Assembly (NCBI RefSeq): GCF_026213295.1
Contig: NC_079415.1
Coordinates: 20,923,847 to 20,987,846 of the forward strand
Source of the DNA: Gadus chalcogrammus
Taxonomy: Eukaryota > Chordata > Actinopteri > Gadiformes > Gadidae
Direction of reading: 5' to 3'
DNA length: 64,000 nucleotides
Below are positions 44,422 to 56,587 of this stretch, one piece after another. The notes below the pieces were generated by a model that had not been told where the DNA came from, searched no databases, and saw only the letters and a program-made list of their open reading frames with translations. Each line of letters begins with the position of its first letter. Positions within the stretch are counted from its first letter, which is position 1. Both the position numbers and the translations under genes were made by a program.

Positions 44422-46743
44422 TAACACGCTATTTTATGTTGAAATGCGACGTAATCCAGTGTTCACGAAAAGTACACTGTCAACGTATGCTTTTGGCGAC
44501 TGGGTTGGCTCTCAGATATACGTGTTTCTAACAAGATGATATCATTAAAAGTTACATAAAGTAACAGTTTAATAACACAAACGCAGGAAGCACGTGAGCT
44601 GCTAGTTTAGCGAAAGCAACCTGACGTCGTTGAAACATGCGAGCGAGCCGATCAAATCCTAATAACTATAAAACTAAAGATCAGACACAATCACTGACTG
44701 AAGATTATGCAAGTAAAAAGTATATTTCTCGCTAGAAATGTTATTAGAAACACGTTTAACGGTGAATCGGTCCTAAAATATTGCATTTCCCATTCAGATA
44801 ATAAAGATTAATAAAGATCATACACATTCACTGACTGAAGATTATGTAAGGAAAATGTACATTTCTCGCTAGAAAAGTCATTAGAAACGCGTTTAATGGT
44901 GTATCTGTCCTAAAATATTGCATTTCCCATTCAGATAATAAAGATTAATAAAGATCATACACATTCACTGACTGAAGATTATGTAAGGAAAATGTACATT
45001 TCACGCTAGAAATGTCATTAGAAACGCGTTTAATGGTGTATCTGTCCTAAAATATTGCATTTCCCATTCAGATAATAAAGATTAATATAAGCTCCGCCGT
45101 GTTCCGGAGCCGCAGGGGATTCTGGGAATTGGGGTTCTCAGTTGATAAATGGGGCTTTTGTTAACTTGTTTTGTTGTTAGGATTAAGTGGGGTTAATGGG
45201 TTCGGGATGTTATGTGGTTGTGTGTTGTTCTATTAACATTGTTCGTGTGTTCATTATTGTCGACACCGTCACCGAGAGTGACGTGACCATCGTTTCGTGC
45301 AGCTGTTCCGTGTTGAAGTCTCGTTCAATAAAAACCAACTCTCGTTGTCGAGCGTTCAATAAAAACCAACTCTCGTTGTCGAGCGTGCCCCCCCCCTACA
45401 AACGTGTCTCCCCCCCCCTCAACAAACGTGTCCCCCCCCCCTCCCTTCAAACTCACGTGTCCCCCCCCCCCCTCCCCCCCTGGGTTGGTGACACAAACCA
45501 GCACCGCAAACGTTCTCTCCCGCTTGAGATGACGTGTTTCTTTATAGATTCATGGGTCTGATTCGCCGATTTCCCATGCTGATATCCCCGAAGATTCTCG
45601 GGCATCTTCGACAATTTGGCTATAGATTGTCTCATTACACGCTAAATAATATAATTATAGCCTTGTAGTGACCGTAACATAATTCACCTACAGTATTACG
45701 TTATGTTTTGTTCTTTCAATTGTGTTGTTGTTTACTGCATGTCATTTACGTTCTTGGTGGTTCAGGGATCGCGGTCCCTTTAAGCAGGGGTTGACACTAA
45801 CGGTTGCCCGCTTGCCCGGGGCAAGTAAAAAAAATGTTTGGGCAAGTTGAGATTTTTTCTGGTTGCCCGAACGGGCAAGTGGATTTTGGGTGGATGTTAA
45901 TATAAAAGCTATTTATTCAAATGTTTTTAGAAACTGCAGAACAACCTATTGTTCCGCAAAACCACACAATATAGAAGTATTTGCAATTGATCAGCGCGCT
46001 GTCTTCTCTTCTCTCGGAAAGCGAGTTAACAGACACGCATCGCTTCAGTGCGAATATAGCCCCGCCTTCTGTCACTCACTCGCAGTGCGGTCTCTGGCAG
46101 TGATTCGCTAAAGGTTAGCCAACACAGCTAGCATCTCAAGTGCAGCACCTCCGCGAACGGTTTAGGTATAAGTTAAATGGAGTAGTGATGGAGGAGTGCA
46201 GTTTGGAAGTACTTTGGATTGAGGCAAATTATCAAGGAAAGTCAAGAACACGGTTTTGTGTTTCATAACTGTGCACATGCGCACAGCAATAGCGATCTTT
46301 TTCACGAAATTGGACCCTCACAAACTACTGTATATATTACATGAAAGCTGAGCCTCCACTTATTCCAACAGTCCAAACCATATCATTCTGTGACTAAAAC
46401 TCGCAAATAACAACTTAAGAAGAAACGTCCCCTTTTCTTTTAACAACCAAAAATGAAGTATTACCTTTGTGATTTTTGTCCACAAAGTTGATTCTGATCG
46501 AATAAAACCGCCATAAACAGATTATCCAGTATCTGGGCCAAATTTTGCAACTTAACATGGTGTTTTCAATCAATGAATAAGAGAAGGTTTCTTAGGAAAT
46601 AGGTAAATTGCCTTCAATCAGAAAACATATTCTTCAGCGCAATCTAGTGGCCATATATTTATTTGCGAGTGTTTGGCTTGGTGCATTCGATTGCCCTGAA
46701 CTTTAAATAGAGGTGTCAAGTGTCAAAATTGTAAGATATCTAC

Positions 46744-47729
46744 TAGGGATGCAAATTATCGAGTAATTCATTAATCGATAGTTGTTTCATCTTATCGATC
46801 GATGATCGATTAATTGATAAGCGGCAATTCTTCTGAGAAGCTGAATTTCCTTCTGAATGTGACACATTTAGGTGGTAATTCAACTAAGTCGTTTAGTTGT
46901 TGTACTTTAAAATACTTCCACATATTGTGCATTTGGCGTCTTTGTCGTCATTAACCAACTTAAAGTGGCTCCATACTGCACTCCGTTTTGCCCTCTTCAT
47001 CGTGTCAGTGTCCCGCTTTTCGTTTGTCTTGTCCTGCCGTGTTCCAATACCCGTACTGTCCGTACTTACTAGCCAAAATTTGAGTACGCAGTACTCCAAT
47101 TCAGATCCGGCGAAAAGAAGTATACTTCAAGGACCCGGATGCCGTACTCAAAACGGGCTAATCGTGAAGTGTGAATCGAAGGACACTCCCCGTACTCAAC
47201 GGCAGCCTTCTTAGCTACGTAGCAGAAGAGGCGGAGCCAGGCTGAGCCAAAGTCGGCGCATTTTCCACATAGACTGCATTAATAGAGTCATTTTGTAGTT
47301 TTTATAGTTTTTATAGCTTTTTATAGCTGCTAGGCGTAAAGAGTTCACCGTTCAAAGCGGGATGTTTATTGCGGGGGAGGAGCCACGGCGGCAGTCGTGA
47401 TCGTAATTTCCGGTTAGTGCACCACGGAGTAGCCTACTCGATTTGGAACAGCACTCACATCTGAAAAATTAACGTAGTAGCCAGTGCGGATAGTATACTT
47501 CCTTTAAGTATACTCATGGAAGTACGGGTATTGGAACACGGCCCTGCTTTGCTTGTGTTCCCGCTTGTGTTCCCGCGTGTGCGTCAAGTACGTCTGGCGT
47601 CAAGTGCGCCCTCACGTGGACGGTTGGGGAATTACGGGTTAAAATGCGATTAATTGCAAGTAATCTATTTTAATCGAGTAATCTCTTATCGACAATTAAT
47701 CGATAATCGATTAATTGTTTGCATCCCTA
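46744..47729 (-). mobile_element. Charlie-like hAT with BED exon
   Basis: Ends TAGGGATGCAAA and TTTGCATCCCTA with AATTAATCGATA-rich subtermini. Perfect 8-bp TSD ATATCTAC at 46736-46743 and 47730-47737. On the minus strand (about 47015-46893) a BED finger is visible: SAVWSHFKLVNDDKDAKCTI and CGSILKYNN. The catalytic part is absent, and a smaller MITE interrupts it. Confidence 0.9.
47037..47541. mobile_element. MITE nested in the Charlie-like hAT
   Basis: Inverted ends ccgtgttccaatacccgtac and its complement. The flanks share CCTG, so any TSD is short (3-4 bp). This is the third level of the nest. Confidence 0.8.
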
Positions 47730-48987
47730 ATATCTACCTTATTTGTGTCTCATAGTAAGACAGCGCTCCCAACTGTTAACGACCAACTGATATTGATAAT
47801 TATTTCAGGTGGAAATGTTATCTTCCACTTATGCTGTGTTCCATGGCTTTATTCACTTTAACCAAGTATTATCCCCATTGAATATTTCACTTGCACAACA
47901 ATCTTTCTTTTGGCCCAAAGATGACATTATCGCCCTTGCAGTTGTGGAGATATAATCTCTTTACTTTGGGTATGTTCTTTCCTGAAAAAAACGTTTCCCC
48001 TGATATCGAAAATGGTATAGAATATCGATCTTTTTCCAGGAATAGTGTTGAAGTTAGAAAATCCAGTATCGTGACTGACAACCTACTAGAAACGCGATTG
48101 TGATTATTCAGTTAGAGCTACAAGAAACTTGAAAGTTAAAAAAGACATATCTTTGCTACTACCTCTGACATTTAGTTATGTACATTTGCATCAAATCATG
48201 CAGGTCTACATATAACTTGGCGATAGCTTGCAACTGTGGACTGAAATCACTTCATGGCACGATGTGACCGCTCGATAAATAAGTAAACGAAGAGAAGTTT
48301 GTTATTTTTTAAACACATGTGTGGAAGCTAACATTCAGCTTCAGTCTGAGCTAGGATGATTTTTCTGAGCCCCCCCAAAACCAGACCGGGTGCCTGGCAA
48401 AAAGAGGCCCGTTCACGATTCTGATTATTATTTGGGCAAGTGAACATTACATTCGGGCAAGTTGAACCTGACCTGTACTTGCCCGATGGGCAAGTGCTTT
48501 TGAAACCTTAGTGTCAACCCCTGCTTTAAGGATTACGTGCGTCTCATGACGTCACAGACCATGCTGGATTTGTTTACCTTCAGCACGCTTTGATTTCCGG
48601 TTTTCTTTTTTACAAAATAAACGAGTCACACGGCTGTGTGCTCAACGTGCGAAGTTGTGTTCTTAACTTATTGCAATTTCCACAGCCTAATTATATATAT
48701 AGGTTTTGGCATAAACATAACTAGGGTGCACTGTACTATCTGCGCACACCCTTTCTGAAGCCTCTCTCTCGCTCTCTCTCTCTCTGTCCCTCCCGCTCTC
48801 TCTTTCTCTCTCTCTCGTACCGTTTTGTGGAGCATGTTAATTGTCTTAGAACACTCCCATTCAGAATGCATTGGTTTACATTTCGTTTTGTGTAACACGC
48901 AAAAAGTCGGACTATCGTGCTCGGGAACACGCTTCAATAGATTAACGTTCGTGCGCAGGAGCACGCAATCGCGTGATACCGGGTTGG

Positions 48988-49625
48988 TCTGTCTGTATCA
49001 TTATTTTGTAGATTTTGGATAGTAATTTTTTGGGCGATGGTATGTTAATAAGCTGTGAGACAGGTGTAGGTAGATCTAAATTGGCTTTTGCGGTATTCAC
49101 GGTTGCTTTAATTGCGGATTTAATCTGTAGATATTGTAAAATGTGTTTGTGGGTGATGCCGAATTTCTGGACCAAGTCCGCGAATGTGGAGAATTTTCCG
49201 TCGGTGAGCAAGTGTTGTGTATGTGTAATGCCTTTATCTTTCCAGGAGTGGAGGTTTAGGGTTATTTTATTACAAGTGAAATCAGGGTTATTCCAAATTG
49301 GGGAGAGTTTTGAGGGTGAGTGTTTTGAGTTAGTAATGTTGTGGAATTTCCACCAGGCTGACAGACCCGAGCTGATTGTGGGGGCTTTGAAACTGGGATG
49401 TTTTTTGATTGTTGGAGTGAGAAAGGGCATGTCAGAAATCTGGATGTCTTTGCAAATTGTCTGTTCTAAGTCTAACCAGGTGATGTCTGATTAGTTGTGG
49501 TGGATCCATTTGTGCATATATTGAAGATGATTGGCCAGGCAGTACAAGGTGAAATTTGGAGCTTCTAATCCTCTTTTCAGCTTATGACTAGGGTAGGCTG
49601 CGTGTGTTTTGTTGTGGTTGTTTCG
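48988..49625 (-). pseudogene. L1 ORF2 C-terminus, proximal half
   Basis: Frames encode LKRGLEAPNFTLYCLANHLQ (a conserved L1 post-RT motif; one stop follows HKWIHHN), then DMPFLTPTIKKHPSFKAP and LLSKIYKIMIQTD. It ends at the foldback junction. Removing the foldback with one TCTGT copy joins MIQTD to TTTSLPSAKW in frame with the 40742-41320 half. Confidence 0.8.
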
Positions 49626-49629
49626 GCTT

Positions 49630-52600
49630 AAAAAAACAACAACAACATTATTCTTAAAGCCCGTTCAGTTGTCAGGGTTAAATTGGGTGGTTACATCAAC
49701 ATCGCAATAACCCTGACGTCATTATTAAGTCATTTGTCGTTACCATGGCGGCGGCGCGCATAGTTCGCGACGCCCTGTGTCTCACCGGATTTTGCAAAGT
49801 AGTGTTAATTTACTTGTTTTTTGTAAGCCTTTTCGCTAAAAACTGTTTAGCGTATACATCGTATAGCCGACAGGAACTTTTGGACATCGGTTCCTGCAAT
49901 TCCGTCAACTTTACGGACGCATTCGGTCTCATCTCGGAAATAGCCAGGACAGCGGAGCCAACTGTCAAACGGATCCGGAGCACCAACGGACAGCGGCGGC
50001 GTCACAGATGTAAACAGAGAGGGTCGCGCGGAGGTCTGAATGCCAGGCTAAAACTAGCGCCTCACAGACCATCGCTTCCCAGCATCTTTCTCGCCAATGT
50101 CCGATCTCTGGCTAACAAAATGGATGAACTGCGACTGAGGATCACCACCAATAAATGGATTATGGACAGCAACATCATGATTTTCACAGAAACTGGCTCA
50201 ACAGCAACGTTCCGGATAGCGCCATCGATCTCTCCGATGCCCTCCGTACACTCTCCGTGCAGACAGAACGAAGGAGTCCGGTAAGACTAGAGGTGGGGGT
50301 ATGTGTATTTATGTCAACAAAGCTTGGTGCACGGACACTACCACCATCGAAAGTCACTGCTCGGATAACATAGAATATCTAATGCTGAAATGTAGACCTT
50401 TCTATCTGCCTAGAGAGTTTACATCCACCATTGTGACTGCAGCCTACATTCCCCCGGACGCTAATGCTGCATTTGCAATGAAAGAACTGCACAATGCAAT
50501 CAGTAAACAACATACTCTGACCCCCGAGGCAGCCTTTATTGTTGCGGGTGACTTCAACCACTCCAACCTAAAGTCTGTACTCCCCAAATTCCGCCAACAT
50601 GTCTCCTGCCCCACTAGAGGAGACAAGACATTAGACCATGTATACACAAACATGGCTGATGCTTACAAAGCCGTCCCCCTCCCCCACCTTGGTCAATCTG
50701 ACCACCTCTCTTTGTTCCTACTGCCTAAGTACTCCCCACTCATCAGACGGGTGAAGCCCACAGTGAGGACAGTCAAGGTTTGGCCAGAGGGAGCAGACTC
50801 TGCACTTCAGCAGCGGTTTGGTAGCACTGTCTGGAGGGATTTTGCCACTCAGGCCACCATCGACTCCCACACGGATATTGATATATACGCATCCTCTGTT
50901 CTGAAACGTATGAACTCTGAAATCAACAGTGTCACCACCCTCAAACGGATTACCATATTCCCTAACCAGAAGCCTTGGATGAACAGAGAGGTCCGACTCC
51001 TATTGAAGGCACGCGACATCGCCTTCAGTTCAGGTGATGCTCGGGCCTATAGCTCATCCAGGGCTAACCTGAAGAGGGCCATCAAAGCGGCCAGGCACTG
51101 CTACAAGCTGAGGATCGAGGAGCACTTTAAGAGCAACTCTGACACCCGACGCATGTGGCAGGGCATCCAGGCCATTACGGATTACAAACCGGCCAACATC
51201 TCCCCCCCATCCAGTGACGCCACCCTTCCTGATGCGCTTAACCACTTTTATGGACGCTTTGATAGGGAAAACAGGGAGGTGGCCATCAAGGCTGTGCTCC
51301 CTGCAGACCACCAGCCCCTCACTCTCTCCCCCATTGACGTGTGTGCAGCACTGAGCAGGACTAATGCACGGAAGGCTGCTGGGCCTGATGGTATCCCCGG
51401 ACGGGTTCTCAGGGCCTGTGCTGTGCAGCTGACTGAGGTCTGGACAGACATTTTCAACCTGTCACTAGCCCAAGCAGTTGTCCCCGTTTGCCTCAAATCC
51501 TCCTCCATCGTGCCGGTGCCAAAACACTCCACTGCAGCAAGCCTGAATGACTTCCGCCCAGTTGCACTTACCCCCATCATCTCAAAGTGCTTCGAGAGGC
51601 TAGTCCTGGCTCACCTCAAAACCTGCCTGCCACCCACACTGGACCCTTTCCAATTCGCCTACCGCCAGAACAGGAGCACAGAGGATGCCATCTCCACGGC
51701 ATTCCACTCCGCCCTCTCCCACCTTGACAACAGCAACACCTATGTCAGAATGCTGTTTATTGACTTCAGCTCAGCGTTCAACACCATCATCCCCTCCAAA
51801 CTGATCACCAAGCTTACTGAGCTGGGCATCAACACCTCCCTCTGCACCTGGATACAGGACTTCCTAACCAACAGACCACAGTCTGTCAGGTTGGATGAAC
51901 ACACTTCCTCAACCCTCACCCTGAACACTGGCGTTCCACAGGGCTGTGTGCTGAGCCCCCTCCTCTACTCCCTCTTCACCTACGACTGCACAACTATACA
52001 TGGTTCCAATACGATTGTCAAGTTTGCAGACGACACTACGGTGATTGGTCTAACCCTACTAAGAAGACGAAAGAGCTCATCGTTGACTTCAGGAAGTCTA
52101 GAGGTGGCACACACACCCCCATCCGTATCAACGGGACAGAGGTTGAGCGCGTCACCAGCTATAGGTTCCTAGGTGTCCACATCTCAGAGGACCTCAACAC
52201 CTCTAAGCTGATCAAGAAGGCTCACCAGCGTCTCTTCTTCTTGAGGAAATTAAAAAAGGCCCATCTGTCTCCTCAGATCCTGGTGAACTTCTACCGCAGC
52301 ATCATTGAGAGCATCCTTACCAACTGTGTCACAGTATGGTATGGCAACTGCTCTGTCTCTGACCGGAAAGCCCTGCAGAGGGTGGTGAAAACTGCGCAAC
52401 GCATCATCGGTTCCTCACTCCCATCCATCGAGGCTGTCCAGCACAAGCGATGCCTGCGAAAGGCGCGTGGAATCTGCAAGGACTGTTCTCACCCCAACCA
52501 CAGACTGTTCACCCTCCTCCCCTCTGGGAGGTGCTACAGGTCTCTCCGGACCCGGACTAGCAGGTTTAGGGGAAGATTTTTCCCTGCGGCTGTCACCCTC

Positions 52601-52880
52601 CTAAACTCTACCCCCCCCCCCCCCCCGCGGCCATTCATTGCACTAATCCATGCTAGTTGACTGAACAATTATCCCTCTACTTGAATATTTATATTACTAT
52701 ATTTATATTTATTTATATTTACTGCACTTATTGTAACTATGCTGCTTCGATAATTCTCTGATAATTCATGTACAAACTGCACTTTACTGCTCCTTTGCAC
52801 TTCCGGTTGGTCACAAAACCTCATTTCGTTGTACTCTGCAGTGTCTGCACAATGACAATAAAGTGAATCCAATCCAATTT
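49630..52880 (+). mobile_element. Rex1/Babar-like LINE, near full length
   Basis: The frame starts at MAAARIVRDALC (49745) with a hydrophobic N-terminus. The endonuclease follows (SIFLANVRSLANKMDELRLR, GDFNHSNL, TLDHVYTN, QSDHLSLF), then reverse transcriptase (ARKAAGPDGIPGRVLRACAV, LFIDFSSAFNTIIPSKLI, GVPQGCVLSPLLYSLF, KFADDTTVIGL). Breaks: frameshifts near 50193 and about 50280, and a deletion of roughly 120 bp at about 52049 that joins VIGL to NPTKKTKELIVDFR out of frame. The C-terminal part (52049-52660) then reads ESILTNCVTVWYGNCS. It ends with gacaataaagtgaatcc, as in fish Rex1-type elements. Confidence 0.85.
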
Positions 52881-53508
52881 GAAAAGCGGTATGCTTCAGG
52901 ATGATTGCATTGAAGGCCTCATGGTCACGGCCCGCCACTGATGAAAACGTAGTGAGTGTTGGCGAATCTTTAATTTTATACAAATCATCACTACGGCCGA
53001 CGTGAAAACCTATTACTTTAACGTGTGCGCGTTTGAATCATGATGTTCTGAAAAGTCTGACACGAGGCCGAGCCACTTGTTAGCATTACTTAAACAGTTA
53101 GAAAATTAAAAGGTTTCTGGACGAACATTTGTGTTTGAATGAACGTGGGTCGTCTTTTAGATATCACACAAATTGAGTCAGGGCAAGTAGACCGCTTGTT
53201 TAAATACTTTTTCCGCAAGCCGACAGGCCAACTAGCATTTTAAGCCGTTACTTAGCTTAGCTAGGCTTCATTTGATGTTAGCATTAAAATAGAGGTATGA
53301 ATACATGGTGTATTCACAAGCTAATTGTGTCTATGTACATCACATGGTATTTATTTGCGACTTCAACTTAGTCGAGACATGGATACCCCTGGATATGTTT
53401 ATAACATTTTTACATTTAAGCCTATGGTGGTCCCCGTGCTCAGGCGAAGCCTGTTGAAACCGGTTTAAGCCGGTTTCAAACCGGTTTTCCCGCCAGTCGG
53501 CGGCAATG
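52881..53508. other. No gene recognised
   Basis: AT-rich sequence. A short palindromic cluster lies near 53456-53485 (gaaaccggtttaagccggtttc). Confidence 0.3.
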
Positions 53509-54270
53509 CACTTCATTTAGCGGAGAATATCTCAACTGTTATAGACTAATATGACCCCAGAGAACAACATGAAAATGACCACAACAGGTGACACTAGTAT
53601 CACACTACGTGATAGAGCCCGACCGATATATCGGCAGGCCGATATTATCGGCCGATATTAGGCATTTTTCAAACTATTCGGTATCGGCATTTATAATGGC
53701 CGATAAATTACTATTAAAAAAATAAAATAAATTGGTCCACCAGAGGGCGCTCTAACGCCCAAGCCCGCTGATTCAGGCAGAGTGAATGACGGAGATCGAC
53801 GGAGATCATCGGTGTTGTTCATGTGTGCAAGTGTGTTCATGGTAAGTTGGCAACTGTCACGAGTCATACATTGCTTGAATAACAATTAAAAGAACATCCC
53901 CATCAATTCTCTAAAGTCGATAAGCATGACTTAATTCATGACTACCATGTCCAGTTTTGCTGTTGTTACGTGTTAGCTGAGAGTGAAAAGGATTTAAAGG
54001 ATAACTACAAATAACCAATGTTAGGGAAATGTGTTTGTTTTGTTGCGCGTTTTTGGATTTTTTTTTTATATATATCGGCCGATATATCGGCATATCGGAT
54101 TTTTAAATCACAAAATATTCGTATCGGTATCGGCCTTAAAAATTCTATATCGGTCGGGCTCTACTACGTGATGAATCAGACTTTTTTCCTTTATAGATAT
54201 TCTCATACTTTTTTACCAGATGAATCTTCATATTAAGAGAAATACTTTTTGTAATACACTTTGTCTAAAA
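53509..54270 (+). repeat. Dispersed repeat copy, inverted relative to 60281-60518
   Basis: Excluding the hAT insertion at 53613-54163, this block (cacttcatttagcggagaat ... acactttgtct) is the inverted counterpart of 60281-60518. It may be two independent copies of one MITE family or the ends of a larger element. Confidence 0.7.
53613..54163. mobile_element. Non-autonomous hAT element
   Basis: Ends TAGAGCCCGACCGATATA on both sides (inverted). Perfect 8-bp TSD CTACGTGA at 53605-53612 and 54164-54171. Rich in cggccgatat motifs. No transposase. Confidence 0.95.
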
Positions 54271-54430
54271 AAATTGTCGCGCACAACAAATCACCTAGTG
54301 CGTCTTTTAATTACGGCATTTTCAGGAGTTTTACGTTGCGTTAACGTTGACATCAGTCATCGGGGGGCCGGTTGCATCTGCAGCCTGCAGCTGCGTCTGG
54401 AGGCTAACTTGCTGGCGCTACTTTTAGCTA

Positions 54431-55045
54431 GTGACGGTTGACATCATTAGGCCAACTTGCGCTAGCAAGGTGTCGTTTATCCCGAAAGGCATTCATACTA
54501 GGGACCATGCAATAGCTCTTGAGTCCCACATGAGGTTGCAGAAATATATCCGATACTCCGTGGCAGCTAGCGGGACTACACCGATGCCCGTATTATTTGA
54601 AAGAAGTGGACTGAAAAGTTCAGCATCCGTGGCTAGTACTTCACATCAGACGGCGTTAACCGGCTTTGTGTCGCCACCAGAAACCCAGAAGGCGGAGGTA
54701 TTGTGGGTTCTCCACACGGTGAGCAGACATTATTCCTTCAAATCGAACGAGGACATTAGTAACGTCTTGGCTGCTATGTTCCCAGATTCTGGGAAACAAA
54801 ACGGCCTATCTTGCCAAATACGGGATCGCATCTTTCATAAAAAGAGAGCTGTTACGCAGCGTAAACGATAAACAGTACGTCCTCATGTTCGATGAGTGAA
54901 CAAAACCACTAAAAGCAAACGGATGGATATCCATGTGAGGTACTGGCCCACGGACGACACCGACAGCCATGTCTTATCGCGGTACTATGGATCACAGTTC
55001 ATGCTGGATCATTTTAATGGAAGTATTCCAAACAGTAAATTAATT
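54431..55045 (+). pseudogene. hAT transposase fragment
   Basis: 54431-54871 encodes a region ending AEVLWVLHTVSRHYSFKSNE and VLAAMFPDSGKQNGLSCQIR, typical of a fish hAT N-terminal segment. After a stop the frame resumes out of phase: QYVLMFDE, then MDIHVRYWPTDDTDSHVLSR and YYGSQFMLDHF, which resemble the start of the catalytic domain with its first Asp. Indels and stops around 54868-54930 make it non-functional. The rest of the catalytic domain is missing. Confidence 0.55.
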
Positions 55046-55473
55046 AAATTGTGTGACGGGCTTTGACTTTTTCCCAAAAATCATATTCAAATTTGTTTGT
55101 TTATTAATATTAATATTCGAATATATTCGAATATTTATTAATAATATTTTGACCATTAAATTCCTTCAGTAAGACCTGGATTGGGCTTAGCGGGGTTTGT
55201 TTACCGGCGTTGCTATGGTTACCGGTCCTGCGTGTTCCGACGGTTTATTAGGTATCTAATAAATCGCTCTCTAATCAATACTTCATTCAATGCCTCTTCC
55301 GTGGTCATTACAATATTATGAGTAGACTGCGTCGGGTTCTCCGATGCTCTCCCTCTTGGCCTGCCATAACAGGTTTGAATATTAAGGGCTGCCTATTTGC
55401 CTAATATTCGTTAGAATTTTGATTTATTTTTTGATATTCGCATTATATTCGAATAAGGAAGTTCGGCTTCAAA

Positions 55474-55500
<27 letters not shown>
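55046..55500. other. No gene; AT-rich hAT-like debris and (GT)n
   Basis: It contains tattcgaatat palindromic clusters (55110-55140, 55425-55455), as in one fish hAT terminus, and a (GT)n tract at 55475-55500. Confidence 0.35.
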
Positions 55501-56584
<1,084 letters not shown>

Positions 56585-56587
56585 TCT

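Larger units (their letters stand above)
45785..48523. mobile_element. hAT-type element in the right arm of the foldback
   Basis: Ends CAGGGGTTGACACTAA and, reversed, CAGGGGTTGACACTAA. Flanks share the 7-mer CTTTAAG. The subterminal sequence is rich in tgcccg/gggcaagt on both sides. No catalytic frame of its own was seen, and it hosts another hAT element. Confidence 0.85.
41321..48987. mobile_element. 7.67-kb foldback element with ~1.2-kb inverted arms
   Basis: Inserted in an L1 fragment with a 5-bp TCTGT duplication (41316-41320 and 48988-48992). Termini CCAACCCGGTATCACGCG and the exact complement. The outer arms 41321-41749 and 48560-48987 are near-identical inverted copies. The inner arms 41750-42523 and 44650-45426 are also inverted copies. 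The left outer and inner arms abut, so the intact arm is about 1.2 kb and the right one is interrupted by 45427-48559. The centre is about 2.1 kb with foldbacks and no transposase. TSD size and termini do not match a superfamily I can name. Confidence 0.75.

Noticed and set aside
41321..48987. DIRS-type retrotransposon, because of inverted LTR-like arms
   Set aside because: No reverse transcriptase or tyrosine recombinase in the centre, and the TSD and exact inverted ends argue for a DNA-type insertion.
41321..48987. Polinton/Maverick
   Set aside because: Long inverted ends fit, but the ends do not start with AG, the duplication is 5 bp rather than 6, and no polymerase or integrase is present.
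49671..49716. Short inverted repeat gtcagggtta/taaccctgac as a transposon end
   Set aside because: It lies at the 5' end of the Rex1-like LINE and is too short to support a separate element.
50379..51928. Minus-strand frames over the Rex1-like LINE
   Set aside because: Antisense shadows of the plus-strand reverse transcriptase.
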